A DNA stretch of 64,000 nucleotides from Rhipicephalus microplus (taxonomy: Eukaryota > Arthropoda > Arachnida > Ixodida > Ixodidae), in contig NC_134703.1 in the NCBI RefSeq assembly GCF_043290135.1, positions 115,753,005 to 115,817,004 on the forward strand, in the 5' to 3' direction. A program made the position numbers and the translations under genes. Below, piece after piece: positions 44,266 through 60,379 of the stretch. The notes beneath the pieces were generated by a model. It was not told the origin of the DNA, did no database searches, and saw only the letters and a program-made list of their open reading frames with translations. Each line of letters opens with the position of its first letter. The first letter of the stretch is position 1.

Positions 44266-44499
44266 CAAACACGAATACAAGAAGCAAGTTAGGACACCAC
44301 AAACGCCTACACTAACAACTGAAGGCGCACACAACGGCGGAAAAGAAAGTTGACACGAATGCTTATCGGCACATGCCCATGTCATATGCGAACCTGTCTA
44401 TGTGGCACACGTGGGAGTCCGCGTGCAACTTGATCGACTGTTGGCTGATGCATGTGTGATCACTATTATCGATGTGCTGCGCCTCAATCATCAGATGAG

Positions 44500-44882
44500 T
44501 TTCTTCATTCCTAGCTAAGCCGGTACAAAACTGCGCATTCATCGAACATTGGCGTGTACTTAGATTCTCGACAATCTAAAGAAAGATTGGAAGGTGAGCC
44601 GCCGGTTAGCGATATCTTTTGTCTCAATAGTATCTGGTCGATGCAACGTCCCGTCTGGCCAACGTAGAAGCGGCCGCGCTGAGATGGACTTCTCAGTGAT
44701 GGCGTTTCAACCGTGGTGTGTTGCGAGAAAGCAAGCAGGATGCATGGGTGTGAAAAAGAATAATGTAATAATGGTCGCTGTAACCGCACGACAGAGATCT
44801 GGAGCGTCCTATTACCTAAAAAGGCACATGCCAAGCCTACAGAGACACTACGGTACATGGCAGCGCCCGTCGGGTTAAACAA
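44500..44882 (-). pseudogene. Penelope-like element fragment, GIY-YIG endonuclease end
   Basis: The minus strand near 44672-44530 encodes FYVGQTGRCIDQILL, then SPSNLSLDCRESKYTPMFDE. This pattern matches the GIY-YIG endonuclease that ends Penelope-like retroelements (the Y-V-G-Q-T-G-R-C-I motif is characteristic). The reverse transcriptase is absent and the catalytic region is degenerate. The direct-repeat copy 2 (44500-44585) lies at its end, as pseudo-LTRs do in Penelope elements. Confidence 0.62.
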
Positions 44883-45106
44883 CTAACACTCACACAAAAG
44901 AATGACGCAAGCGCTGAACTTCAATCTATATTACGGGATAAAAATCGCTTAAGTAGGCAACGCAGGCGTTGTATACACAGGACGTGTGCCTAGTGCAACG
45001 GCGAAAACCAAGAGCACCTTATCATGCAGCAGCAATCTATTCACTTATACAAGAGCATCGCACAGCAAAGGATCGACGGGAACGTGTAACAGTGTCTTGT
45101 GTTATT

Positions 45107-45243
45107 GATTGATTGATTGATATGTGGGGTTTAACGTCCCAAAACCACTATATGATTATGAGAGACGCCGTAGTGGAGGGCTCCGGAAATTTAGACCACC
45201 TGGGGTTCTTTAACGTGCACCCAAATCTGAGCACACGGGCCTT
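45107..45243 (-). mobile_element. 5'-truncated Ruka-type SINE with 13-bp target duplication
   Basis: The reverse of the 13895 tail (ATTGATATGTGGGGTTTAAC, CACTATATGATTATGAGAGA) is flanked by GTCTTGTGTTATT at 45094-45106 and 45244-45256. The tRNA-like head is missing. A perfect long duplication and 5' truncation are the marks of LINE-driven retrotransposition. Confidence 0.85.
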
Positions 45244-45529
45244 GTCTTGTGTTATTACCCCGCGGAATTTCTTTCAAAATCAGAGCACCCGATGGGCAAC
45301 TTATGCATCCTTCTTTCCTCTAAGGCATGTCGCCGGATTGGTAAAACTACACCTAGTTAAGATTAATTGAGATATCTGTTGCTTAATGAGACATCTGTGT
45401 CTCCGTCAACACTTGTTAGATCTAAATGATATTTTAGCATCGAGTTGATATGGAGTAGTCTCTTCCTGGGCTTGGCTTTTCTTGGTTCATGGGAAATTCA
45501 GCTTGAATTAACTGACATCTAGTAGGTTT

Positions 45530-46000
45530 GTTTTATTTAGGCTAATTACGCTCGGCTAAATGAAATGATATTATGATCAATTATGCCTAATTAGATTTTG
45601 CTATACCAACACCGACTCAACCAGGCTCGTATATGTTTAACTTGGCTGAATATGAAGACAGCAAGCTTGACTATACTTGATTAGAATCAGCTTAATTATA
45701 CCTACTTATGCATGACTTTATTAGGTGATACCATGCTGAACTAAGTTTGATTATTCTTTGAAACATGTCGCCTATTGTGTGCGCGCCGAAATGCTTCCAA
45801 GAATATCCTCAAACCAAGTCGCCCAATTTTCCGTACTATACTACATCAGGTTTGATTAGTTTCGATTACGCTCACGTTGGCTTAGGCAGGCGCGCAAAAA
45901 TTAACTTTGATAAACGTGGGCAGGAAGCTGGGCTGATAAGAGATAATTTAGTACGCTTGCTTGGCTTCATTAGGTATGCATACTTAGGCTAATTAGCCAG
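45530..46000. repeat. cryptic degenerate repeat of TTAATTAGGCT-like words
   Basis: Short words such as GGCTAATTA, GCCTAATTA, GCTTAATTA and TTGATTA recur irregularly. It looks like a decayed minisatellite rather than coding DNA. Confidence 0.4.
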
Positions 46001-46257
46001 TCTAAAAAAACGATGTGAGTCCGGCGCTTCACCACCTCCCTTGCAGCCGCCGCGTCAAAGAACGACACAGCTTCGATGAAGCAAAGACAGCGGCCCCAAG
46101 TTGCCGTTTTGGCTACGAGTGCCGTAACTCGTCAAACAAAGCCACCTGATAACGGAGGGACTGGTATGCACTCCGTAGCAGGCGTCACATCGGTGGAAGG
46201 CGCGTCGATGCATTTCGCCATGAGGTCCGACCTTATGAGGTCCGACCATGAGGTCCG

Positions 46258-46330
46258 GCCGTGGTAGTTCAGTTGGTAGAACATCAAACGCATAAATCTA
46301 AGGTCGAAAGTTTGATTCCTGCCTGCGGCG
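46258..46330 (+). mobile_element. tRNA-derived SINE head
   Basis: GTGGTAGTTCAGTTGGTAGA (A box) and GTTTGATTCC (B-box-like) with a CAT at the anticodon position resemble tRNA-Met. There is no 3' acceptor strand, so it is a SINE or pseudogene. Confidence 0.5.
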
Positions 46331-47465
46331 AGTTATCTTTACATCCATTTTTGTTTCTTCACCTTTACATTCCAATGACTTTTAATAACATCCCCTGTAC
46401 TTTCCTTGGCATAAATGCTGTCAGTTCTAATTAATATTGTTTCTAACAAAATAAAGGAGCCCTTACCCTTTTTTCCTAAGCCATAGACATTCACATGTAC
46501 TTTAAAAATTTATGGGGCCTTGAACCAGTACTTCAAAGAGTTAAAACACCAAGCTGAAGGAACTGCGGTGGTAGGCGGCTATCCTGTTTCTCTTTATTTT
46601 TTCATATTCTTTCTTCTGTGGATTTTTATTCCGCTCTGTTCTTTTCGACCTCTTATTATTCCTGCTTATAAATATTCCTTTCTAGCTCTGTTCCTTTCTC
46701 GCTTTAACTTTATGTTCACTTTCTCTTTCTTTCTATACCCCCCATTTTTTTATACTACCTATCTCTTTCTCTTCATGCATTAAAGTTTTTTTTCTGTGCT
46801 TTTCTTTATCTTCGCATTTCTGTCTGTCTCTTTCTATCTCTTCCTCCGTTTCTTACCTTTCTTTCTCGCCAGTTCTTGGTTTCTTAATCTTTCTCTCTGC
46901 ATTCTCTCTCTCTCTCTCTCTCGTCAGATTTGTTGCATCCCATGCTCGAAAAATTGGTGCACGTGTTCGGGGAGCGAAGGAGAAGAGGACGAAGCTTGTT
47001 GCTTCGTAATGACGATTATTTTATTCCTGAATAACAGAGTTTATAGGCGGATAAATGGCTTCGGTGTTGAAATGATATTTAGCATGCACGTTACAATTAA
47101 AACAATGGGTATCAATTGTTAAATTGCATAGGATTGGCCTATAAATAAGATGATATTCGAACACGGCAGCCATGTAAATAACGCTTATAAACGATGACGC
47201 CAATGGCGTTGTTGCCTGCGTGGTCCCTTCTCAGACTCTTCACCTGCAATTTTCACACCCACCGGCGGCTGGAACGTAAGTGCGATTAACCCTGCATCCA
47301 CTCAAGGTACTCCCTGGTGTGCACTGTAAGTGAAAAAAAAAATAGACACATTATTTTTAATATATACTCAGAGGAACCCTTGACGGCACTTTTCGAAAAG
47401 GCGCCAATGTCATCAACAAACCTAAACTTTGTCATTGTAGAGTATTCCTAAATAAATAAATACAA

Positions 47466-47497
<32 letters not shown>

Positions 47498-48186
47498 AAG
47501 TATTGTTTCGTGCGTTTTCTGCCTTACCAAGCGTCTCATATACAAAAAAATTGTGGTTTTTGGTATTGTGAAAAGGGGATTTACTGACACCAGTCACAGC
47601 CACTTTTTCACTTTCGTGGAACAGAAAAAAAAGTACAGCTGAATCGTGGGAAATCACAATATTGCAGCCCGTAATCTAGCAGAGCACTTCGTCTTGAGCA
47701 ACTGCTTTGAGAACGATAGCTCTTTTATATAGTTATGCCGCACATCTTGATACAGTAAGACTTGTTGTAGGGCAAGTTTGTTAACGTCAATGTGGTGCAT
47801 AGTTGCGCAGACTTGAAAAAATACAGATCGTAGAAAAGAAGTAAGATGAAGCAGAAAATTCGGGGTTGAACGGAGCAGAAAGGTTAGTGCCAGATCTTTC
47901 TTCTCCCTCTATTCTTCTTTTCTCTGATCCGCGTTTTCCAAGTTTGCGCTACTACATATACCCAATTGACATCTTGATATGCTGTCGCCCTTGTGTGACT
48001 AAGCCATTTCAAATGCTGCCGATATATCTACGAAATTCATGCCTCATCAGTACATCTGCCATAAATTTATTCCCCCCCCCCTTCCGGGAACCCACAAAAG
48101 AAGCAAAACGCAACAAAATAAAATAAAACATCTGTAGTGCTCTAGACCTCGTTAACCACTGAACGGCGCAAATAATTTACGCGTTT
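46331..48186. other. pyrimidine-rich and AT-rich non-coding
   Basis: Long T/C-rich tract at 46570-46925 including (CT)n at about 46900-46922, and an (AAAT)n run at 47451-47493. No gene is seen. Confidence 0.6.
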
Positions 48187-48195
48187 TTAACGTTC

Positions 48196-48307
48196 CTTAA
48201 TCGACGTAGCGCGTTTTGAAACATAGGACAAGGGAAGGGACAGAAGGCCTTCCGCCCTTCTGTCCCTTCCCTTGTCCTATGTTTCAAAACGCGCTACGTC
48301 GATTAAG
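48196..48307. repeat. perfect palindrome, 52-bp arms, 8-bp centre
   Basis: The left arm starts CTTAATCGACGTAGCGCGTT and ends AAGGGACAGAAGG at 48247; the right arm 48256-48307 is its exact reverse complement. TTAACGTTCC flanks the region as a direct repeat at 48187-48196 and 48343-48352. The transcript would fold into a 52-bp hairpin. It has no coding frame. Confidence 0.9.
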
Positions 48308-48352
48308 TATGTCTTACCAACATGCGCAACTTTATACTCTAGTTAACGTTCC

Positions 48353-52980
<4,628 letters not shown>

Positions 52981-52986
52981 TACAGC

Positions 52987-53165
52987 TGAAAAAGGGTTTA
53001 TTGGCGACTGTTGCGACGGTGGTCCTACGATGAAACACGATCGGGCAAGAGCAACGGTCAAGCAGATGCCGGCGATGATCAGCACGAGCCGAGCGAGAGA
53101 AGCCTAGCACCCAGTACCCAAGCGGTGGCGATGTTGCTTGACAACGATGCGTTTTCGTCTTCACA
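52987..53165 (-). repeat. 3' LTR of gypsy element
   Basis: On the minus strand it begins TGTGAAGACG and ends CCCTTTTTCA, with AATAAA close to the end as poly(A) signal. A G-rich tract (GGCGGGGCAAAT on the minus strand) just upstream is the likely polypurine tract. Confidence 0.93.
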
Positions 53166-53199
53166 ATTTGCCCCGCCGAAAAAGAGCCATCCTGGCGAC

Positions 53200-56100
53200 C
53201 TAAGAGTGTGGAGGCAGAGGGCTATGATATGGCTTAAGGCGGGCGACGTGGACGATGTCACGTCCACGCCGGCGCATGTCGTCAGATGGGGAAAGTGGCT
53301 CGATGAGAAAATTCACCGGGGAGGTTTGCTCCAAAACGCGGTATGGGCCCTCGTACTTTGGAACGAGTTTTGAGGAAATGCCGGGGGTTTGGTAAGGAAC
53401 AGCCAGCCATACAAGTGATCCCGGGGAATAGCTGGGGCTTTGTGAAGAGTCGGCGTTGTTTTCTTTCTGGCGCTGTTGTTCTTGTGACGTAAAGGTGCGT
53501 GCGAGTTCACGGCACTCTTCCGCATTTCGGGCAGCTTCGGACACAGATGGGCATTCGGATGCGTCAGGACGGTATGGAAGGAGAGTGTCGATGGTGTGGG
53601 ATGGTTCGCGTCCATAAAGAAGAAAGAAAGGTGAAAATCCAGTGGTAGACTGTGCCGCGGTGTTATATGCGAACGTGATGAATAGAAGAATGCGATCCCA
53701 GTTAGTATGATCGGATGTCACATACATGGCGAGCATATCGCCAAGGGTGCGGTTAAATCTTTCCGTGAGCCCGTTAGTCTGCGGGTGGTATGCCGTGGTC
53801 TTGCGATGAACAACATGTCATTCAGAAAGCAGAGACGTGACGACTTCTGATAGGAAGGCTCGACCTCGGTCGCTTAGTAGTTCTCGAGGTGCACCATGTC
53901 GTAGTATGAAGCGATGAAGGATGAAGGATGCTACGTCCCGCGCAGTGGCACTTGGAAGGGCATCGGTCTCAGCGTAGCGTGTTAAATGGTCCACAGCGAC
54001 TATGATCCACCGATTTTCATCTGATGTTGTCGGTAGAGGGCCATAGAGATCAATTCCGATCCGATCGAAAGGTTTGGCAGGGCACGGAAGCGGTTGAAGC
54101 GCACCGGACGAGTGGAAAGGCGGTGATTTGCGGCGTTGACAGTCAGGGCAGCCGATAACGAATTTTCGAACGAAATTATACATTCCGCGCCAGTAGAAGC
54201 GATGGCGAATGCGTTCGTAAGTTTTGAAAACTCCGACATGACCACATTGGGGATCGTCGTGAAAGGAGGCGCAGATTTGTGATCGCAAGCTGCGCGAGAC
54301 AACCAAGAGCCACTTACGACCTTCGGGGGCGTAGTTGCGTCGGTGTAGCAGCCGATCCCGAATGGCGAAATGAGCAGCTTGACGTCGGAGAGATCGTGGT
54401 ACCGCAGTGGTTGACGATCCAGAGAGACAGTTAAAAAGGGAAGCGATCCACGGGTCCTTGTGTTGTTCACTGGTAAAGGAGTCGAGGTCGAGAGATGTGA
54501 CGGAGTCGGTACCAGTGGTTCCGCAGGCCGAGTCGGGACGTAAAGGCGAACGCGACAGGGCGTCGGCGTCAGAATGCTTGCGTCCGCTGCGATAGATGAC
54601 ACGGATGTCGTACTCCTGGATTTGCAGTGCCCACCGAGCTAGGCGGCCAGAAAGATCTTTCAATGTGGCGAGCCAACAAAGTGCATGGTGGTCCGTTACC
54701 AGGTCGAATGGGCGACCGTACAAATAAGGCCGGAACTTGCGAAGCGCCCACACTAGCGCCAAGCACTCTTTTTCAGTGACGCTGTAATTGGCCTCAGCTT
54801 TAGTAAGTGTGCGACTCGCATAAGCGACGACGTATTCGGAGTAGCCCGGCTTGCGTTGGGCGAGGACGGCGCCTAGACCAACCCCACTAGCGTCTGTGTG
54901 AACTTCCGTTGCAGCTGTTGGGTCGAAATGCCGAAGAATTGGAGGAGATGTTAGCAGACTACGGAGCGTGGCAAACGCGACGTCGCAGTGAGAAGACCAG
55001 GATGAAAGGTCTGCATCACCGCGTAGAAGGTTGGTCAGTGGTGACATGATCGATGCAAAATTTCGCACGAAGCGCCGGAAGTACGAGCATAGTACGACAA
55101 AACTGCGTAATTCTTTCAGTGTAGTAGGTTTCGGGAACTCAGCGACTGCTCGCAGTTTTGCAGGGTCGGGTCGAACACCATGCTTGGACACGATGTGCCC
55201 TAAGATGGACAGCTCTCGCACGGCGAAGCGGCACTTTTTAAGGTTCAGTTGGAGCCCAGCGTTGGTTAAACACGGAAGAACCAGTTGGAGCCGAAGCAGA
55301 TGTGTAGGAAAATCGGGAGAGAAAACGACAATGTCGTCGAGGTAGCATATACACACAGACCACTTCAGTTCACGCAGTGTGTTGTCCATGAGTCGTTCAA
55401 ACGTGGCAGGAGCATTACAAAGCCCAAATGGCATTACGTTAAATTCGTACAGGCCATCTGGTGTAATAAACGCAGTTTTCTGGCGATCAGCTTCTGCCAT
55501 AGGAACCTGCCAGTATCCAGATCGTAAGTCTAAGGAGGAGAAGAATTCGGCTCCTTGGAGGCTGTCAAGGGCGTCGTTGGTGCGCGGTAATGGATAGACG
55601 TCTTTCCGCGTCACCTTGTTTAATCGCCGGTAGTCGACGCAAAATCGAATTGATCCATCCTTCTTTCGAACTAGAACGACAGGAGATGCCCAAGGACTGT
55701 GCGATGGTTGAATAACGCGACGGCGTAGCATCTCTTCGACCTGGTCGTTGATGACGTGACGTTCTGCAGCAGAGACACGGTACGGTCTTTGACGCAATGG
55801 CTGGTGCGAACCGGTGTCAATGTAGTGGTGCACTGCGGAAGTCCGACCCAATTGCGGCTGAGAAACGTCGAATGAATTCGCGAAGTGCTGGAGGAGATTA
55901 AGAAGCTCGGCGCGTTCATGGGCACTTAAGGTGTCGGCAATGGAACTCGAGAAGGTGTCACTCGATGAGCATTCCAGTGGGGAAATGGCATGAAGTTCGG
56001 TCGAGGCGCTACTGCACAATTCGTCTGGCATGTTAAGGAATAAAGAGGAATCGAGGTACTCCACTCGACCGAGACATTCGCCGGCAAGTAGCGTAAGCGG

Positions 56101-56755
56101 TGCAGAAAGGGGGTTGTGGACGAAAATATTGCTTCGGCCCGCAGTGACGTCGAGTGTAGCGAAAGGCAAGGAAACGGCTCTGCGGCTCATGAAAATGTCG
56201 GAAGGTGTAAACATTACTGTGGCGTCGTTATGGTCATCGCAGCAAACAGGGACAACGGCAAGAGAGGCTGGCGGAATTTCAGTGTCTTCACGTACGACGA
56301 GTTTTGGGGACCGCTCAAGAGTTTCGTGCAAAGGTTCGTCAGACAGGTGCGAAAATTGAACTTCAGCGCGTGCGCAGTCGATGACGGCATGATGATGTGA
56401 CAGGAAGTCCCACCCGAGGATAACGTCATGCGAGCACACCGAAAGGACGATGAACTCGACAACGTACATAGAGCCTTGGATGAAAATGCGGGCTGTACAG
56501 GTGCCGAGAGGTCGAAGTGGTTGTGCGCTAGCCGTACGAAGTGATAGTCCAGAGAGCGGCGTGGTCACTTTGCGTAGGGAGCGGCAGAGCTGGGCGGCTA
56601 TAACAGAAACGGCAGCACCTGTGTCGATGAGGGCACAGGTAGAAACACCATCGACAGATATGGCGACGACGTTAGCAGGTGAAGTGCGAGGACTTGGGCG
56701 TTTCGATGACGGCGCAGTTCTTGCCTCTGGAACTGCGGCGTTCAGTTTTCCCGGT
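53200..56755 (-). pseudogene. gypsy pol polyprotein, one internal stop
   Basis: Protease: [13 protein letters not shown] at about 56605-56640. Reverse transcriptase with [29 protein letters not shown] and [10 protein letters not shown] (catalytic DD). RNase H with [14 protein letters not shown]. Integrase zinc finger [13 protein letters not shown] with CPDCQRRK, then catalytic Asp in IGIDLYGPL and Asp in [13 protein letters not shown] at 53818-53820 interrupts the frame just before the third catalytic residue (Glu in QTNGLTERFN). The same frame then continues to 53200, so only one base change is implied. The frame is -1 relative to gag and opens just before the gag stop. Confidence 0.93.
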
Positions 56756-58000
56756 TGGAGGAAGCGGGTCGGGGACGCATTGGGGACAGAGATCGCCTGC
56801 GAGGAGACGGCGAGCGGCGAGAGTGAGTCGGAGCTGGGGGCTGGGGTGACTGAGACTCGGGAAGATTAGTGTAGCCATACTGCGGTGAAGGATGGGGAGC
56901 AGGCAGGTGCGTGGGCTGCGGGTCATACGGTAACGGCCAAGTAGCGTTGTGTTGCGATTGGAAGCGACGACGACAATATCGTGCCACGTGTCCTGGAATA
57001 CCGCAGGCGTAGCAGATCGGTCGATTGTCAGCAGTGCGCCAGGAATTGCTGACTCGCGGTGCGGCCCAAGGTGTCGAAAGAGGGGTAGAGTGGGGAGCAA
57101 CTGCAGGCATGGGTGGCGAAAGCTGCTGGCGGGGTCTGCTGCGTACCACCTGGGCATAAGTAAGAGGCGCGGCCATGGGCTGCATAGCCGGCGCATGGGG
57201 AACAGGCATGGCCACAGGCTGCTGGTGGGCAGCGACGGGAACAGCCTGAGCTACCTCTTCGGCAATAACGTCGCGGAGTGGTGAGGGCAGACGAGAGGAC
57301 GGCGGCTGCTGCGTGAAGGGAATCAACGACAGCTGCCGAGCTACTTCTTCACGCACAAAGTCTTTGATCTCTTGCAGGGTTGTTGAGTAATCAGGAACAG
57401 AAGTAAGACTAGATAGTGAGTCAGCGTGTGAGGAAAATGGCCGAGTCAGGGCGCGCTGCTTCCTCAACTCGTCGAAACTTTGACATAAAGTCACAAGTTC
57501 CGCAACGGTGGCAGGATTGCGCGCCACGAGCATCTGAAATGCGCCGTCATTTATCCCTTTGAGGATGTGTTGAATCTTCTCCGACTCGGGCATGGCGTTG
57601 TTCACACGGTTGCAAAGACCAATAATGTCTTCGATGTAACTGGTGAACGATTCTGATGGCTTCTGTGCGCGAGTCCGCAAGCGTTGTTCGGCTCTGGACT
57701 TTCGGACAGCGGGTCGGCCGAAAACGTCAGCAAACGACGTTTTGAAGATGGACCACGTCGTAATGTCGTTTTTGTGGTTGTTATACCACATTTCGGCCAC
57801 GTCAGTGAGGTAAAAGATGACGTTAGTTTGTCCGCGTCATCCCACTTGTTGTTTGCGCTCACCAGTTCGTAGTTAGCGAACCAGTCTTCCACGTCGGTCT
57901 CATCAGCTCCGCTAAAGACTTTGGGCTCTCGCAAACGAAGAACGCCGGGGTTGCTGGGGGATGGAGTGGAAGAGCCAGGTTGCGCGTTGTTGGTAACCAT
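56742..58000 (-). pseudogene. gypsy gag, frameshifted
   Basis: The likely ATG is at 58000-57998 (MVTNNAQPGSSTPSPSNPG). The first part runs in one frame to about 57825; the rest continues in another frame from about 57820 with the typical gag block MAEMWYNNHKNDITTWSIF and a CCHC knuckle (CYACGIPGHVARYC) at about 57020-56979. The switch fits loss of one base in or near AAACTAACG. It ends in TGA at 56742-56744 with an Arg/Ser/Pro-rich tail. Confidence 0.88.
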
Positions 58001-58081
58001 GATGGGAGGTAGCGTTCGGTTGCGCAGCTCCAGGTTTAGGCGACGGCGAATGGCAGCACCCAGGTTCAGGCGACGGGGAAT

Positions 58082-58100
58082 GTCAGCACCCTCCACCAAT
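58082..58100 (-). other. putative primer-binding site of gypsy element
   Basis: Immediately inside the 5' LTR the minus strand reads ATTGGTGGAGGGTGCTGAC. A TGG two bases after the LTR is the usual start of a tRNA primer site. The tRNA cannot be named by eye. Confidence 0.5.
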
Positions 58101-58279
58101 TGAAAAAGGGTTTATTGGCGACTGTTGCGACGGTGGTCCTACGATGAAACACGATCGGGCAAGAGCAACGGTCAAGCAGATGCCGGCGATGATCAGCACG
58201 AGCCGAGCGAGAGAAGCCTAGCACCCAGTACCCAAGCGGTTGCGATGTTGCTTGACAACGATGCGTTTTCGTCTTCACA
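58101..58279 (-). repeat. 5' LTR of gypsy element
   Basis: Same 179-bp sequence as 52987-53165 except one base. It would carry the promoter; I cannot point to a TATA box with confidence. Confidence 0.93.
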
Positions 58280-58418
58280 CAGCGTTCAAATACGATACTG
58301 CACCTGGTGTACGAGGCTGTATGCTTAAGTGACGAGTGCGTAAGAATGTTTTCGTTGCTCTATTCAGTTGGAAATATGTACTGATATGCTTGCTGGTGAG
58401 TCATGGTTTTCGAAGAAG

Positions 58419-58452
58419 TGACCACATGCGCGCATATATGCGCATGTGGTCA
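58419..58452. repeat. 13-bp-arm palindrome
   Basis: TGACCACATGCGC, eight central bases, GCGCATGTGGTCA. It lies directly inside the left inverted repeat of the DNA element. Confidence 0.75.
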
Positions 58453-58758
58453 TTTAGCGTAGTAATTTTTTGGAACCTGAAAGAGCTTTACGCCGTGGTC
58501 CTCAAAGACTTCAATAACACATTATAGTCATGGAAGTGACGTGAAAAAATGTAAAAGAAACAAAAGTTCTGTGAAGAGTAATTAAACCACCGACCTGTCG
58601 ATCCGCACACGCAGACACATGAAATCAAGCACCGTAACTCCTACGTCGCATGCACGAAAGAGGTGATCTACAAAATAGCAAGGTTCAAATTGGTCAGACG
58701 GGCAGGTGCATAAGCACACGGTTAAAAGAACACAACCATCACATCTCGGCCTGAGAGC

Positions 58759-58990
58759 TCCGACGTGGTGTTCTAGTGGTTATAGCGCTCGACTGGTAAC
58801 CCGTAGGTCACGGAGTCGAATCCCGGCTGCAGCGCCCCCGTTTTCAATGGAGGCGAAAATGTCTGAGGCCCGTTTACGTATATATACGTGCAGGTTAAAG
58901 AAGCCCAGTAGGTCTCATTTTGCGGAGCCCTCCAACATGGCATCTTTCACTATCATATGTTGAGTTTGTGACGTTAAACCTCACATATTA
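58759..58990 (+). mobile_element. Ruka-type SINE
   Basis: An A-box-like GTTCTAGTGGTTATAGCGC and a good B box (GAGTCGAATCCC) precede a tail like the 13895 copy (GGAGCCCTCCAACATGGCAT, GACGTTAAACCTCACATAT). It is inserted in the DNA element that ends at 59577. Confidence 0.78.
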
Positions 58991-59579
58991 CCATTACGTC
59001 GGTTAAAATGCTGGATATTTGGCCTTCCTCTGTAGGAATTGAGGCTATGCTCCCACTCTAACAAGTATGGAGGTTGTGCGTAAGAAACGCAAGAAGGAAT
59101 TGACAGAAATAGTCGAAGCAATTGAAATCGACAAGTGGAAAGAAAAATGCGTTAGTTGCCGCTCGATATCATTCTCTAAAAAGCACGCCGATACCTTGCT
59201 ATACAACCACGTACTGTTCATGTTCCAACCTATCATCAGCACCACGTCTTTTTGGTGCTTTATCTGTGTTTTTTTTTCTGTTTTGTGGTCTTCATCGTTT
59301 TTCGCTGCTGTCAGTACGCATATGGTTGCTCTGATACGTAAACAACGTCCTACGAAAATAAAGCATCAGTTGCAGTACAGCGCCTGTGTTTGAAGCGCCT
59401 TTTCATGTGTGCGTGTGCTATGTCCTTATGTGCACCACTTCTTCGAAAACCATGACTCACCAGGCAAGCATATCAGTACATATTCCCAACTGAATAGAGC
59501 AACGAAGACATTCTTACGCACTCGTCACTTAAGCATACAGCCTCGTACACCAGGCGCAGTATCGTATTTGAACGCTGTA

Positions 59580-60379
59580 TGACCTTTGGAAGTATAGTAC
59601 GTATACTTTTGCTCTGAGAACTCTTAAGACATAAAACACTTTCATGTTATAACACTTTCATGTTATAAATTGTTCTGTGGGCATGAGCCTTGTGGGTACA
59701 CATTTGTTTTCAGCATTTTCGGAACATAGTTTGATCATAAAGCGCTGAAACGAAAGAAAAAGGGCTGCTCGTGCACAATAGTTAAATATTTGAGTGACTA
59801 CGTCAGACACGCACAGGCCGAGCTTCGCTTTCTCACTTATTCTCCATAGAAAAGAGGCTCCTAGATTGTATTTTTCGTAACACGAACGCGTTTTATGCCG
59901 TGGTCAACCGCAGCTCCACTGACGCTTTTCAGTCACGGATATTACGTTGTAAATTATACAGGGTGCACCAGCTATCTTTAGCTGGAGTTTAGAAATTTGC
60001 ATGCCGACGCACGCACTTACGGCGCGACCGCATATTGCTGACCGTTGCCTTGAGTTGGACTATTTGTTGTGTCCTAAGATATTTTTTAATCGAGACCTGT
60101 TTAATTAACTAACTTTTAAAGGTACGAAGATGGAAAACAAATTTCATTGAGAAAGTCGTAGATCGGTTTGCGAAACGTGCGGTTAGACAGTTACGAGCTT
60201 TATATCTGCAAATTATTAGTGCTTTTCTGCTAACTACAAATGCCCGCGAAATAAAAAGAAAATACCATGTGACAAACCCACTGGCGTGCCTATGCGCGCC
60301 GTGATTCTAGTGCTCCCAAACGCTCAGCTACCTCTATGAAGACGCGTTTCACTTTCGTGGTATACCGATTCTTAGAAGG
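59580..60379. other. non-coding
   Basis: AT-rich with no repeat end or frame recognised. Confidence 0.5.

Larger units (their letters stand above)
52987..58279 (-). mobile_element. Ty3/gypsy LTR retrotransposon, recent insertion
   Basis: 5293 bp, with two 179-bp LTRs (52987-53165, 58101-58279) differing at a single base (GGTGG versus GGTTG) and a CAGC target duplication (52983-52986, 58280-58283). Minus-strand order: 5' LTR, gag, pol (protease, reverse transcriptase, RNase H, integrase), 3' LTR. No env and no chromodomain are seen. The near-identical LTRs imply youth, yet gag carries a frameshift and pol one stop. Confidence 0.95.
52983..59577. mobile_element. TA-flanked DNA element with ~142-bp inverted repeats, interrupted by gypsy
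   Basis: The left inverted repeat is CAGC (52983-52986) plus 58284-58420; the right one is 59436-59577. Reversed, the right reads CAGCGTTCAAATACGATACT, and both arms continue to TCGAAGAAGTG with only scattered mismatches. TA flanks are 52981-52982 and 59578-59579. Without the gypsy insert and one LTR-generated CAGC, the element is about 1.3 kb. It holds a Ruka SINE (58759) and an internal palindrome but no transposase. Confidence 0.8.

Noticed and set aside
59067..59393. 108-residue ORF inside the DNA element
   Set aside because: Starts Lys/Glu-rich but then becomes hydrophobic and random; no transposase motif, and too short to be an autonomous protein.
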